A stretch of 64,000 bases of DNA from Allobosea sp. UNC402CLCol (GTDB lineage Bacteria; Pseudomonadota; Alphaproteobacteria; Rhizobiales; Beijerinckiaceae), in assembly GCF_000745475.1 (NCBI RefSeq), contig NZ_KN050692.1, forward strand, positions 1-64,000, given 5' to 3'. Positions 8,318 through 16,571 of this stretch are shown here, piece after piece; positions within the stretch are counted from its first letter, which is position 1; the number at the start of each line of letters is the position of its first letter. The translations under genes and the position numbers were made by a program. A model generated the notes under the pieces. It was not told where the DNA came from and did no database searches. It saw only the letters and a list, made by a program, of their open reading frames with translations.

Positions 8318-9421
8318 TCAATTCCGTGCCAGCGATTGCAGCGTCTGCGGTGCCAGCCGGTTCAGCGGGTGATTGCCGGAGAAGCGCTCGCCCGGCGCCC
8401 TCTCGGGCGTGGCGAACAGGCTTGCGACATTGCCCCGCACCGGCGGCAAGGTCGTACGCAGGGTCGCGGGAACCGCGACCGGCCGGGCTGCGTTGGCAAT
8501 GGTGTCGAGATCGAACGGACGGTTGGGCGGCAGCGGCGCGGCATGAACCGGCGTACCCGCAGCCGTCGAAACCGGCGTATTCAGCGGCCTCGAACTCGCC
8601 GAGGCCAAGCTGGCGACGACGGGGTCGCTCGGCGCGACGACGCGCGGCTGCGGCGGCGCATAAGCCTGCGCGACCGGCTGGCTGGCTGGCGGCGCGCTGA
8701 CCGGGGCCGGTTCAGGCTCGAATGCGGGCTGTGTGTCCAGGTCCGGGGTCGGCGTGCGCGTGGTCGACACCCCGCTCGCGCTCGCGACCATGGTGCGAGC
8801 GCTGGTTCCGGGGATCGGAGCCGGCGAGCCGTCCGTGCGCAGCGTCGCAAGCAGGAGATTATCGTCCGAGCCCGCCAGCGAGGCCTGGCCGAGATATTCC
8901 ATCTTGATGCGGGCCGTGCCGAGATGGCGGAAGGCCAGCGCCTCGGCCGTCTTCTGCGAAACGTCCATCAGGCGGCCGCCATGGAACGGTCCGCGGTCGT
9001 TCACGCGCACGATGATCGAACGGTTATTGAGGAGATTGGTGACGCGCGCATAGGCCGGGAGCGGCATGGTCGGGTGCGCGGCGGTGATGCTGTTGCGGTC
9101 GTAGACTTCGCCGTTCGAGGTCCGGCGGCCGTGGAAAGCCTCGCCATACCAGGAGGCCGTGCCGACGGCGCTGTAGCCGACGGGCTTTTCGAATGGGACG
9201 TAGCGCTTGCCCGCGACCGAATAGGCTTTTCCGACCAGCAGGCGCCCCCCGCCCTTCGGTACCGGCTCGCCATCGGCGATGACGCGCGGGCTGGCGGCGC
9301 CGTATTTCGACTGCGGAAAGGCGCCGATTTCCTTGGAGCGGCGACCGGCAACCTGATTTCCGGCGCAGTTGGCGACGAGCAGCCCGGCGAGAACCACGCA
9401 GCCGAGTCTCGCAATGGACAT
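8318..9421 (-). CDS. rlpA: RlpA-like septal ring lipoprotein, double-psi beta-barrel
   Basis: A lipoprotein of 367 residues. The lipobox region reads LLVANC, with an unusual Asn before the Cys. The RlpA double-psi beta-barrel runs from GTASWYGEAFHGRRTSNGE to VNDRGPFHGGRLMDVS, with the conserved Glu, Asp and His (GEVYD, TAAH) of lytic transglycosylases acting on denuded glycans at division septa. The remaining C-terminal 200 residues are Pro/Ala-rich and I see no SPOR domain, unlike Pseudomonas RlpA. The ATG at 9421 gives a normal lipoprotein signal; 9472 and 9499 are longer alternatives. It is 49 bases upstream of the carboxypeptidase homologue. Confidence 0.85.
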   Translation of the reverse strand: MSIARLGCVVLAGLLVANCAGNQVAGRRSKEIGAFPQSKYGAASPRVIADGEPVPKGGGRLLVGKAYSVAGKRYVPFEKPVGYSAVGTASWYGEAFHGRRTSNGEVYDRNSITAAHPTMPLPAYARVTNLLNNRSIIVRVNDRGPFHGGRLMDVSQKTAEALAFRHLGTARIKMEYLGQASLAGSDDNLLLATLRTDGSPAPIPGTSARTMVASASGVSTTRTPTPDLDTQPAFEPEPAPVSAPPASQPVAQAYAPPQPRVVAPSDPVVASLASASSRPLNTPVSTAAGTPVHAAPLPPNRPFDLDTIANAARPVAVPATLRTTLPPVRGNVASLFATPERAPGERFSGNHPLNRLAPQTLQSLARN

Positions 9422-9878
9422 GGAGCCAGAGGGCGCCGTGATCGACCCGGAGTCTTCGGAGGACGTTTCCATGGTCGACAAGCGAGCGCCTCGAATCATG
9501 CCGTCATTCCGTCTTTCAAGCCAAAAACGTCGCGCCGGGCCAAAGTCGCAAGCGCGACCTTGCCGAGTTTTCGGCTAATTCCATTAAGGGATCGTTAAAC
9601 GAAGGCAGCGCGACGCGCCGCCATCGGAGGGCCATCCCCTGCCTTGGAGCGGGCACAAAAGTGTCGGAAAACGGACACGTGTCAACCCGATCCGCCGACT
9701 CTTCGGTTTTTTCGGGGGAACGTTGCGCCTATGCCACGCTCGGAACAGGGTGGTCGCCGGGCCTCGAAAGCGGTCGAAAATCGCCGGATCGGCGTGATTT
9801 TGAGCCGAACGGCTGTGCACGGGATAGCTTCCGGGCCACTTGCAAAATCTGTGGGCGAGCGGCATTGAACGGGCCACC
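9422..9878. other. Intergenic region between rlpA and tRNA-Ser
   Basis: 457 bases (379 if rlpA starts at 9499). It contains the CtrA-like box at 9584-9598, a perfect ten-base palindrome GACACGTGTC at 9674-9683 and a T-rich stretch near 9705-9713. It must contain the promoters of rlpA and of the tRNA gene, but I cannot assign -35/-10 elements with confidence. No convincing gene is visible. Confidence 0.5.
9584..9598. promoter_or_regulatory. CtrA-like binding site upstream of rlpA
   Basis: The sequence TTAA-GGGATCG-TTAA matches the alphaproteobacterial CtrA consensus (TTAA, seven bases, TTAA[C]) with exact spacing and, on the minus strand, reads TTAAC in the first half. It lies 163 bases upstream of the chosen rlpA start (85 from the longest start). 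CtrA controls many cell-cycle and division genes in this class, so a link with a septal protein is reasonable. The motif is short, so chance occurrence cannot be excluded. Confidence 0.5.
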
Positions 9879-9968
9879 GGAAGGGTGGCCGAGTGGTTTA
9901 AGGCAGCGGTCTTGAAAACCGCCGTGGGTGCAAGCCCACCGTGGGTTCGAATCCCACCCCTTCCGCCA
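9879..9968 (+). tRNA. tRNA-Ser(UGA)
   Basis: A 90-base class II tRNA with encoded CCA. The acceptor stem pairs GGAAGGG with CCCTTCC, the anticodon loop CTTGAAA at 9911-9917 gives anticodon TGA, a long variable arm (GTGGGTGCAAGCCCAC) follows, and the T arm contains GGTTCGAATCC. The long variable arm and anticodon agree on serine. It borders the accessory region to its right. Confidence 0.97.
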
Positions 9969-10046
9969 TTGGCTGCCGATCACCGCATCCCGCCAACTGG
10001 CATAGCGAACCAAACCCCCGACACGCGCTCCAACACAGAACGAGCT

Positions 10047-10631
10047 TCATGGTCCAGCGAGGCAGCCTGGCTCGTCTTCGGCACCCAACCCCCTGAAGAT
10101 GAGCGCTATGATCCTCGCTGCCTGAGCATCCCTGCCGCGATGGGATGGAATCTGCCAGAGGACTCCGAGAAGCATCAAAACATCATCGGCATTTGCATCG
10201 CGATCAATCGCGCCGGCGGTCTCGCATGCAGCGATGAGTGAACGCACTGCCAACAGCATCTGCTGATAGGTTTCGCGTTCGTCATCCTCGGACGTGGCTC
10301 CTTGCAGAAGTTTTGCCACGCCGCGCTTCATGGCGCTGGAATCCGCCACCTGGGCGCACCACAGACGAAATGCCTCCAGCGGCGGATGCTCCTGCAGAAG
10401 CGTGGATGCGAGAGCCGCAAGGGCGTTGATCTCCTTGCGATAAATCGCCAGGGCCAGAGCTTCCCGCGTCGGGAAGTGGCGATAGAGCGTGCCTTGCCCG
10501 ACTCCGGCTGCCTTGCCGATGGCGCTGAGCGGCGTTTCGGGATCGGCGGTCAGAGCCTTTCGTGCCGCTTCAAGGATGCGATCACGGTTGGCGCGGGCGT
10601 CCGCTCGCAATCCATCCTCTTCTACAGCCAT
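10047..10631 (-). CDS. TetR/AcrR family transcriptional regulator
   Basis: A 194-residue TetR-type repressor. The N-terminal HTH spans about residues 15-60 (ANRDRILEAARKAL...IGKAAGVGQGTLYRHFPTREAL), followed by an all-helical ligand-binding domain resembling the SbtR-like C-terminal family. It is divergent from an aldo/keto reductase gene, and two near-identical palindromes lie in the shared 84-base region, so it very likely represses itself and that gene. The inducer is unknown; in such pairs it is often an electrophile or aldehyde. Confidence 0.92.
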   Translation of the reverse strand: MAVEEDGLRADARANRDRILEAARKALTADPETPLSAIGKAAGVGQGTLYRHFPTREALALAIYRKEINALAALASTLLQEHPPLEAFRLWCAQVADSSAMKRGVAKLLQGATSEDDERETYQQMLLAVRSLIAACETAGAIDRDANADDVLMLLGVLWQIPSHRGRDAQAARIIALIFRGLGAEDEPGCLAGP

Positions 10632-10639
10632 ATCGCCCC

Positions 10640-10669
10640 TTGACTAAGCGGACAATTGTCCGCTACTTA
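10640..10669 (+). promoter_or_regulatory. Sigma-70-like promoter of the aldo/keto reductase gene
   Basis: TTGACT at 10640-10645 and TACTTA at 10664-10669 are separated by 18 bases. The first TetR-type palindrome fills the spacer exactly, so repressor binding would block RNA polymerase. The start of transcription would fall near 10676. Confidence 0.55.
10648..10663. promoter_or_regulatory. TetR-type operator 1
   Basis: A perfect 16-base palindrome GCGGACAATTGTCCGC between the TetR gene and the aldo/keto reductase gene. It is repeated almost exactly 29 bases further on. The sequence shows the symmetry; binding by the neighbouring TetR protein is inference. Confidence 0.75.
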
Positions 10670-10676
10670 ATGATAA

Positions 10677-10692
10677 GCGGACAGTTGTCCGA
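10677..10692. promoter_or_regulatory. TetR-type operator 2
   Basis: GCGGACAGTTGTCCGA, differing from operator 1 at two of 16 positions. The centre-to-centre distance is 29 bases, close to three helical turns, so two dimers would sit on the same DNA face. It would overlap the transcription start of the reductase gene. Confidence 0.72.
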
Positions 10693-10715
10693 ATATAGTG
10701 CATGTGGAGACGGGC

Positions 10716-11783
10716 ATGCAATATGCCAAGCTCGGCCGGACGGGTCTCGATATTTCGCCGATTGCTATTGGCTGTATGGGGTTCGGGGACCCGTCGCGCG
10801 GTTACCCTTCCTGGTCGCTCGACGAGGCAGCAAGTCGACGTCTCGTTCGTCATGCCCTTGAGGCGGGCATCAATGTCTTCGACACCGCCAATTTGTATTC
10901 GAACGGTTCCAGCGAGGAGATCCTCGGGCGGGCCCTGAAGGACTTTGCACACCGCGAAAACGTGGTGATCGCCACCAAGCTCAGCGCGCCCATGCGCGAC
11001 GGGCCGAATAGTATGGGGCTATCGCGCAAGGCGATCATGACCGAAGTCGATATGAGCCTCAGGCGCCTGGGCACCGACTATATCGACCTCTACCAGATCC
11101 ATCGTCGTGACGGGACCACCCCCTGGGAAGAAACGCTCGCGGCCCTGAACGATGTCGTCAAGGCCGGCAAGGTCCGCTATCTCGGCGCATCGTCCATGAA
11201 GGCCTGGGAATTCGGCAAAGCGCTACACCTGCAGGAATCCAACGGCTGGGCCCGCTTCGTGTCGATGCAGGACACCTACAATCTTCTCGACCGCGAGGAG
11301 GAGCGCGAAATGCATCCGCTTTGCATCGACGAAGGGGTGCAGACCGTCATCTATAGCCCTCTCAACCGTGGCCGGCTGGCCCGGCCGTGGGGTGTGACCA
11401 CTGCACGAGCGGAAAGCGAAGCGGCCTACAAGCTGGGAGCGGCCACGGCCGATAGCGACAAGCTGATTATCGATGCGGTGGGGGCGATTGCGGAAGAACG
11501 GGGCGTCGGCCGGCCCATGATCGCGCTGGCCTGGTTGCGTCGCAATCCCGTGGTGGCAGCTCCGATCGTCGGTGCGCTGAAAGCAGAGCATATCGACGAC
11601 GCCGTGGCCTCCCTGTCGATCAGCCTCACCGACGAGGAGGCGGCAAGGCTGGAGGCGCCCTATACGCCGCGGCTCGACCATCAGGGAGTGTCGGATCCGG
11701 CCATGCTGCGCCGCGCGGCTGAAACAGCCACAGGATACAGCATCAGCCGTCTCCCCGTCCGTGAACTGAGCAAAGTGACATGA
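10716..11783 (+). CDS. Aldo/keto reductase
   Basis: A 355-residue NADP-dependent TIM-barrel oxidoreductase. The catalytic tetrad is visible as Asp in VFDTANLYSNG with the following Tyr, Lys in VIATKLSAPM and His in YQIHRRDG; the C-terminal cofactor region contains PIVGALKAEHIDDA. The length and the N-terminus MQYAKLGRTGLDISPIAIG match the AKR branch that includes YajO-like and glyceraldehyde/methylglyoxal reductases. ATG 10716 has GGAG eight bases upstream. It is divergent from, and probably repressed by, the TetR gene. The substrate cannot be read from sequence. Confidence 0.92.
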   Translation: MQYAKLGRTGLDISPIAIGCMGFGDPSRGYPSWSLDEAASRRLVRHALEAGINVFDTANLYSNGSSEEILGRALKDFAHRENVVIATKLSAPMRDGPNSMGLSRKAIMTEVDMSLRRLGTDYIDLYQIHRRDGTTPWEETLAALNDVVKAGKVRYLGASSMKAWEFGKALHLQESNGWARFVSMQDTYNLLDREEEREMHPLCIDEGVQTVIYSPLNRGRLARPWGVTTARAESEAAYKLGAATADSDKLIIDAVGAIAEERGVGRPMIALAWLRRNPVVAAPIVGALKAEHIDDAVASLSISLTDEEAARLEAPYTPRLDHQGVSDPAMLRRAAETATGYSISRLPVRELSKVT

Positions 11784-11850
11784 ACCTTGCTCGTTCTGGC
11801 GACTGACATGTCATCTTCGAGGCGATACTGACGACAACTGTTTGACCGGA

Positions 11851-12750
11851 TCAGAGCGACAGCCGGGCCTGCAGGTCGTTAAGGAGCCACCGGCCAGCCG
11901 GGCCAGGTACATGGTCCGCCATGCGGGCGGCGTAGATGGTCAGGGCGTTCGCCGGGTCACGGGCATCTTCGGCCAGCTCGAGCCGAACCAGATTGCCGGC
12001 TGCGAGATGATCGGCAATCAGATACTCCGGCATGCGGCACCAGCCGAAACCGGCCAGCAGGAAATCCAGTCTGCGGCCGAGGTCGACAAAGCGCCACCGC
12101 GTGGCGCTGGCCAGGCCGTAATTGTTCGCTTCCCGATCGACTGGATCGGACAGGACGAGCTGGATATGACGCTCCAGGTCGTCGCGGGTTGCCGGACGAC
12201 CAAGCGCTGCCAATGGGTGTTCGGCGCTGACCACGGGCGTCAGCGCCACGCGCAGGATCGGCGAAGCCACGACGTCCTCGGGCACCACCGGCAGCAACAG
12301 GCAGAAGGCCAGTGCGACGTCGCCGCTGCGCAAACGACGCAGCGCCCCGCCCAGCCCCTCGGTCGAGAAGCTGATGGGAAGATGCGGATAGGCCTGGTGC
12401 AAAGCGCGCAGGCTTTCGATGAGCGGGGCGGTAGGCACCAGCGGATCTATGGCCAGGGCGAGCTCGGGCTCGATCCCGCCTCGCGCACCGATGGCGACGG
12501 CCTCGAAGCGTGCCGCGCTCGAAAGCACCAGCCGGGCCTGATCGACCAGAACCCGGCCCGTTTCAGTCAGGCGGGGGCGATGGGTGCTGCGGTCAAAGAG
12601 CTGGACGCCCTGCGCGGCTTCCAATGTCGCCACCGACTGGCTGATTGCCGATTGCGCGCGGCGCAATTGCCGCCCGGCCGCCGAAAAGCTGCCGGTATCA
12701 GCAATCGTCACCAGGACGCGCAATTGGTCGAGGCTGAGACTGCCGATCAT
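11851..12750 (-). CDS. LysR family transcriptional regulator
   Basis: A 299-residue LTTR with N-terminal winged HTH (LDQLRVLVTIADTGSFSAAG, then RRAQSAISQSVATLE) and a two-lobed periplasmic-binding-like effector domain from about residue 90. It is divergent from an azoreductase-like gene, the classical arrangement for an LTTR and its target. ATG 12750 (MIGSLS) is chosen because LTTRs start about this far from the HTH; ATG 12762 is the alternative. Confidence 0.92.
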   Translation of the reverse strand: MIGSLSLDQLRVLVTIADTGSFSAAGRQLRRAQSAISQSVATLEAAQGVQLFDRSTHRPRLTETGRVLVDQARLVLSSAARFEAVAIGARGGIEPELALAIDPLVPTAPLIESLRALHQAYPHLPISFSTEGLGGALRRLRSGDVALAFCLLLPVVPEDVVASPILRVALTPVVSAEHPLAALGRPATRDDLERHIQLVLSDPVDREANNYGLASATRWRFVDLGRRLDFLLAGFGWCRMPEYLIADHLAAGNLVRLELAEDARDPANALTIYAARMADHVPGPAGRWLLNDLQARLSL

Positions 12751-12765
12751 AATCCATCTCATTAG

Positions 12766-12782
12766 CCGATAGAGATGATCGG
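12766..12782. promoter_or_regulatory. Possible LysR-type binding site
   Basis: CCGAT-AGAGATG-ATCGG is an interrupted palindrome with five-base arms just upstream of the LysR start and before the azoreductase gene. It fits the T-N11-A type of LTTR box in form. The short arms make this a weak call. Confidence 0.35.
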
Positions 12783-12869
12783 TTTATTATCGCTCCTGCC
12801 GCTGAATAGAAAGCCCTACATATCGTCCACATCTGTTCCGGCTGTTCAGCCCAAAGCCTTGAGGACGCC

Positions 12870-13487
12870 ATGCCCAACCTTCTTGTTGTCGAAACCAGCG
12901 CGCGCGGCGAGGCTTCGATTTCCCGTCAGCTGACCAAACGCCTTGTCGCCAATTGGCTCGAGGTGCACCAGGATGGCGCGATCGTGCGGCGCGACCTGGC
13001 CGTGGATGCGCTGCCGCACGTGACCATGCCGTGGTTATCGGCTTATTTCACGCCACCGCATGCCCATACCTCGGACATGGCCGAGCAACTGCGCCTCTCG
13101 GACGCGCTGGTTGCCGAATTGCTGGCAGCTGACGAGCTTGTCATCGCCACGCCGGTCTACAACTACAATATCCCGGCCAGCCTCAAAGCCTGGATCGATC
13201 ACATCGTGCGCAAGGGCGTAACGCTTGGCTTCGACGGCAAGGGGCTGCTGATCGGCAAGAAGGCCACCGTGGTGCTGGCATCCGGCGGCATCTATGGCGA
13301 GGCCTCACCCATCGACCACCTCAATTTTGCCCCGCGATACCTCACGGCCATTCTCAACGTCCTCGGCATCACCGATGTGAGGATTATCCACGGTGAAGGT
13401 GCCAAAGCCGTGGATATGGGTGAAGCAACGATGGACAGATTCATCGACGCCGTCGTTCCGAAACTCGATCGTGCCGCGGCAGCCTGA
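12870..13487 (+). CDS. azoR: FMN-dependent NADH:quinone reductase / azoreductase
   Basis: A 205-residue flavodoxin-fold protein of the AzoR family, a cytoplasmic FMN enzyme reducing quinones and azo compounds with NAD(P)H. The phosphate-binding N-terminal loop region (VVETSARGEASISRQL) and the conserved TPVYNYNIPASLKAWIDHIVRKG segment that contacts FMN are clear, as is the glycine-rich ASGGIYG. It is divergent from a LysR regulator, so induction by quinone-like compounds is likely. Confidence 0.92.
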   Translation: MPNLLVVETSARGEASISRQLTKRLVANWLEVHQDGAIVRRDLAVDALPHVTMPWLSAYFTPPHAHTSDMAEQLRLSDALVAELLAADELVIATPVYNYNIPASLKAWIDHIVRKGVTLGFDGKGLLIGKKATVVLASGGIYGEASPIDHLNFAPRYLTAILNVLGITDVRIIHGEGAKAVDMGEATMDRFIDAVVPKLDRAAAA

Positions 13488-13505
13488 AGCCGTTATCGAT
13501 CGAAG

Positions 13506-13694
13506 TCAGCTCAGCGCGGTCCAGACCGCGTGACAAAAGGACATCGCCAGGGCGAACACGGTTCCGGCGCCGATGGCGACCGCCAGGCCGACAGCAAAGT
13601 CCTTGAGCCAAGCGATCTGCTCATGCCGCTCGGAGGCTTGAAACGAGACAACCGCGGTGCGGCTTGTGTCGTGACGGTACTTAGTCTGACCCAC
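13506..13694 (-). CDS. Small membrane protein, hypothetical
   Basis: A 62-codon ORF with GTG start (13694). The N-terminal half is polar (SRTAVVSFQASERHEQIAW) and the C-terminal half forms one transmembrane segment (FAVGLAVAIGAGTVFALAM). It converges on azoR 18 bases after that gene. No family is recognised. An overlapping alternative frame starting at 13702 looks less protein-like. Confidence 0.35.
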   Translation of the reverse strand: MGQTKYRHDTSRTAVVSFQASERHEQIAWLKDFAVGLAVAIGAGTVFALAMSFCHAVWTALS

Positions 13695-13906
13695 GATGAC
13701 ATCTCCCGGTCCTGTACGGGCTACCGGGGCAAGCTGCGTTCCAGGGCCGTCGTCGGGAGGCGCGTTGCGCCGGCCGGTATGGGCAGCGACAGGGCATCTT
13801 CCAAAAGCTCAAAAGCCTACTTCACGGCGGGTCGCTTTTCGGAAGGCCGGTCAGATCATCGCCCGGTACCTTCAGCCGCCCTGCCGGACGACGGATGCGA
13901 CGCGCA

Positions 13907-14815
13907 TTACTGCGTCTTCAGCTTTCGATAGGTTCGCGTCTCGCGCGTGACCCAGCCGCGGAACGCCACGACGCTCGGCAATTGCGCCTTTCTTTCGGGA
14001 TAGACCGCATAATAGGAGTCGCCCGACAAGATCGGCGGTCCAAACGGCATATGGAGTTCGTTTCGAGCGAGCTCGGCTTCGATGTAGCAGACGGGGACGA
14101 TGGCAATGCCGATGCCCTGGACCGCGGCATTGATGAGCATCTCGGTGTGCGCGAACCGGGTTCCCTGAATTCGGCCCTGATAGTTGAGCCCGGAAAGCCG
14201 CAGCCAATGCAGCCACATGCTGGGGCGGCTGGCGTTCTGCAGCATCGGGAATTTCGCGAAATCCTCGTTTTCAAGCTTCGTTCCGAGCTCCACCAGCTTG
14301 GGCGAAGCCACAATGGCAATCTCTTCGGCAAACAATTCGACCGACCTGGCGTTCAGCCAGGTCCCGACCCCTCGCAGAATGGCGATGTCGAGGCGCGTGG
14401 TTTCGAAGTCCAGATCCGCGGGCGCCAGCGTGACTTCGATCGGGATCTCCGCATGCGCGCGGATGAATGTTTCGATCCGCCTGGGGAGCCAGCGCGCGCC
14501 CAATGTCGGATGGGTGCCGATCATGAGGGAGCTATCGACGGAGCGCCCCCGCACGGCGTCGATGGTGATTTCCTGGAGCTTGTCCAGCGTCAGCGCGAGG
14601 TCCCGGTAATAGTTCGCGCCGACTTCCGTCAGAACCAGACGTGGTCCCGACCGGTGGAACAACGGCACGCCGAGAAATTTCTCCAGATTGTGGATCTGCC
14701 GGCTGATGCCGCTCTGCGTGAGGCCCAGATCCTCTGCCGCCTTGGTGAAATTCATGAATCGCGCTGCCGCCTCAAATGCGTGCAAAGCTGAGAGCGACGG
14801 TAGGTAACGTCTCAT
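13907..14815 (-). CDS. LysR family regulator, GcvA-like
   Basis: A 302-residue LTTR. The N-terminus LPSLSALHAFEAAARFMNFTKAAEDLGLTQSG... is the hallmark of the GcvA subgroup, with HTH at about 20-45 and effector-binding lobes after residue 90. ATG 14815 has GAGG five bases upstream. It is divergent from the amino-acid ABC transporter/catabolic operon starting at 15011, which it probably controls in response to the imported compound. Confidence 0.92.
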   Translation of the reverse strand: MRRYLPSLSALHAFEAAARFMNFTKAAEDLGLTQSGISRQIHNLEKFLGVPLFHRSGPRLVLTEVGANYYRDLALTLDKLQEITIDAVRGRSVDSSLMIGTHPTLGARWLPRRIETFIRAHAEIPIEVTLAPADLDFETTRLDIAILRGVGTWLNARSVELFAEEIAIVASPKLVELGTKLENEDFAKFPMLQNASRPSMWLHWLRLSGLNYQGRIQGTRFAHTEMLINAAVQGIGIAIVPVCYIEAELARNELHMPFGPPILSGDSYYAVYPERKAQLPSVVAFRGWVTRETRTYRKLKTQ

Positions 14816-14853
14816 GAGAACCTCGGTGGCCATCATGATTAAAAGTCATCCTA

Positions 14854-14882
14854 GATGAAATTTTCAACGTTTTTGTTTCATC
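14854..14882. promoter_or_regulatory. Palindromic LTTR operator candidate in the divergent promoter
   Basis: GATGAAA (14854-14860) and TTTCATC (14876-14882) are inverted repeats 15 bases apart. Inside, TGAAA-T-TTTCA (14856-14866) forms a second perfect palindrome. This AT-rich cluster lies between the LysR gene and the transporter operon and fits a regulator recognition plus activation site arrangement. Confidence 0.5.
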
Positions 14883-15010
14883 GGGGAGCCGGTCAAACTC
14901 GGTCCGTCCGGCTCGATAAAGAGAGCCTGAGCGACTGATCCGAGGGGACAGGCAACAGCTCAGGCGCAGAAAGCCAGAGCCGCCGGATGTGAACTGGAGA
15001 GGGGAAGAGT

Positions 15011-15844
15011 ATGGACAGGCGTGAGTTCAACAAGCTGATCGGCTTTGGCGCGGTTGCCGGAGCAGCCGGTCTCTATACGGGGAAAGGCGCTTTGGCGGCC
15101 GGTTCCCTGGAGCGGATCAAAGCGTCAGGCACCCTTCGGATCGCGGCCGTGGCGGACGGGGCTCCCTACTATCAGAAGAGTGTCACCGACGGCAGCTGGC
15201 GCGGATTCTACATCGATATCTGCAAGAAGCTCGCGGACGATCTCGGCGTGAAGATGTCGATCCTGGAAACGACCTGGGGCAACTCGGTGCTGGATCTCCA
15301 GGCCGACAAGATCGACGTCTTCTTCGGCCTCAACCCCACGCCGGAACGGCAGAAGGTCATCGATTTTTCCGGTCCCGTCTTCAAGAACGCCTTCACGATG
15401 GTCACCAAGAAGGGCCTGGGAGCGAAGAGCTGGAGCGACTTCAACAAGCCGGAGATGCGGATCGCGGTCGATGCCGGTTCGTCGCATGACGCCGCCGTCA
15501 CCCGCCTCGCGCCCAATGCCCAGATCTCCCGATTGAAGACGGCCAGCGACGCGACCGCTGCCTTGCAGGCCGGGCGCGTCGATGCGCAGTGTCTGGTTCT
15601 GATCCTCTCGCTCTCGCTGCGCGCCAAGAACGCCGCGCTCGGCGAGATCGTCATGCCGACTCCGGCCGATTTCACCACCTCGAATGCGGGCTTCCGGCGC
15701 GAGGCGGATCAGTCCTGGCGCGAATTCGTGGATGGCTGGATCAGCAAGGAACGCGACAGCGGCTTCATCAAGAACGCCGTCGTGAAGAACATGGAACTCG
15801 TCGGCGTCAAGGAAAGCGACTTCCCCCCCGGATTCGAAATCTGA
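15011..15844 (+). CDS. Amino-acid ABC transporter substrate-binding protein
   Basis: A 277-residue family 3 solute-binding protein. The N-terminus MDRREFNKLIGFGAVAGAAG is a twin-arginine-like signal, so export in a folded state is likely. The binding fold begins at IKASGTLRIAAVADGAPY; FFGLNPTPERQKVIDFSGP carries the conserved Arg that binds the ligand alpha-carboxylate in this family, and AVDAGSSHDAAV matches the second-lobe site. ATG follows an AGAGGGG ribosome site. It is the first gene of a six-gene operon; polar amino acids or their derivatives are the likely ligands. Confidence 0.92.
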   Translation: MDRREFNKLIGFGAVAGAAGLYTGKGALAAGSLERIKASGTLRIAAVADGAPYYQKSVTDGSWRGFYIDICKKLADDLGVKMSILETTWGNSVLDLQADKIDVFFGLNPTPERQKVIDFSGPVFKNAFTMVTKKGLGAKSWSDFNKPEMRIAVDAGSSHDAAVTRLAPNAQISRLKTASDATAALQAGRVDAQCLVLILSLSLRAKNAALGEIVMPTPADFTTSNAGFRREADQSWREFVDGWISKERDSGFIKNAVVKNMELVGVKESDFPPGFEI

Positions 15845-15908
15845 TGGTCTAATATGGCGGGGCTTTAAGCCCCTCCATGCTCGATTTCGATCACGGGACT
15901 TCACCACC

Positions 15909-16571
15909 ATGTATGAATGGGATTTCTCCATCCTGTGGGGCTACCGCTGGTTGCTCCTGCAGGGTCTGGGCGTGACTGTGGCTTTCACGGCCGCGACGGT
16001 CGTCGGCGGCCTGGCCATCGGCATGACCGCGGCGATCTGCCTGCTGTCCCGCTTCAGGATTCTGCGCGGGTTCGCGCTCGGCTTCATCGAGGTCTTTCGT
16101 TGCACGCCGGTCCTGGTGCAGCTGATCTGGTGCTATTATGCGCTGCCGATGATCGCGGGCATCGAAATGACCCCGATCACCGCCTCGCTTCTCGCCCTCT
16201 CCTGCTATGGCGGCTCGTTCTACGCCGAGATCATCCGTGGCGGCATCGTCTCGATCGACCCGGGGCAGTCCGAGGCCGCTTCGGCGTTGGGGATGACGCC
16301 TGCGCTGGCCATGCGCCGCATCATCCTGCCCCAGGCTCTGCGCCGGATGCTCCCGGCGCTGATGAACCAGTCGATCCTGCAGTTCAAGAACACCTCCCTG
16401 GTGTCCGTTCTCGCCGTTCCCGACCTGGTCTATCAGGGCCAGATCGCGGCCCATGACAGCTTCCGCCCGCTGGAAACCTACTCGGCCGTGGCGGTCGCCT
16501 ATTTCATGATCCTCTTCCCCCTGACGCTGTATGTCCGCCGCCGCGAGCGCCGCCTGGGAGAGGCCCGATGA
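15909..16571 (+). CDS. Amino-acid ABC transporter permease
   Basis: A 220-residue inner-membrane permease of the HisM/GlnP family with about five transmembrane segments. The EAA loop that contacts the ATPase is seen as EAASALGMTPALAMRRIILPQALRR. Only this one permease is encoded, so a homodimer probably forms the channel. The stop overlaps the ATPase start by four bases (ATGA), showing coupling. Confidence 0.94.
   Translation: MYEWDFSILWGYRWLLLQGLGVTVAFTAATVVGGLAIGMTAAICLLSRFRILRGFALGFIEVFRCTPVLVQLIWCYYALPMIAGIEMTPITASLLALSCYGGSFYAEIIRGGIVSIDPGQSEAASALGMTPALAMRRIILPQALRRMLPALMNQSILQFKNTSLVSVLAVPDLVYQGQIAAHDSFRPLETYSAVAVAYFMILFPLTLYVRRRERRLGEAR

Noticed and set aside
9945..9968. tRNA-Ser 3' end as an attachment site of an integrated island
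   Set aside because: No second copy of the tRNA 3' end and no integrase gene are visible in the window.
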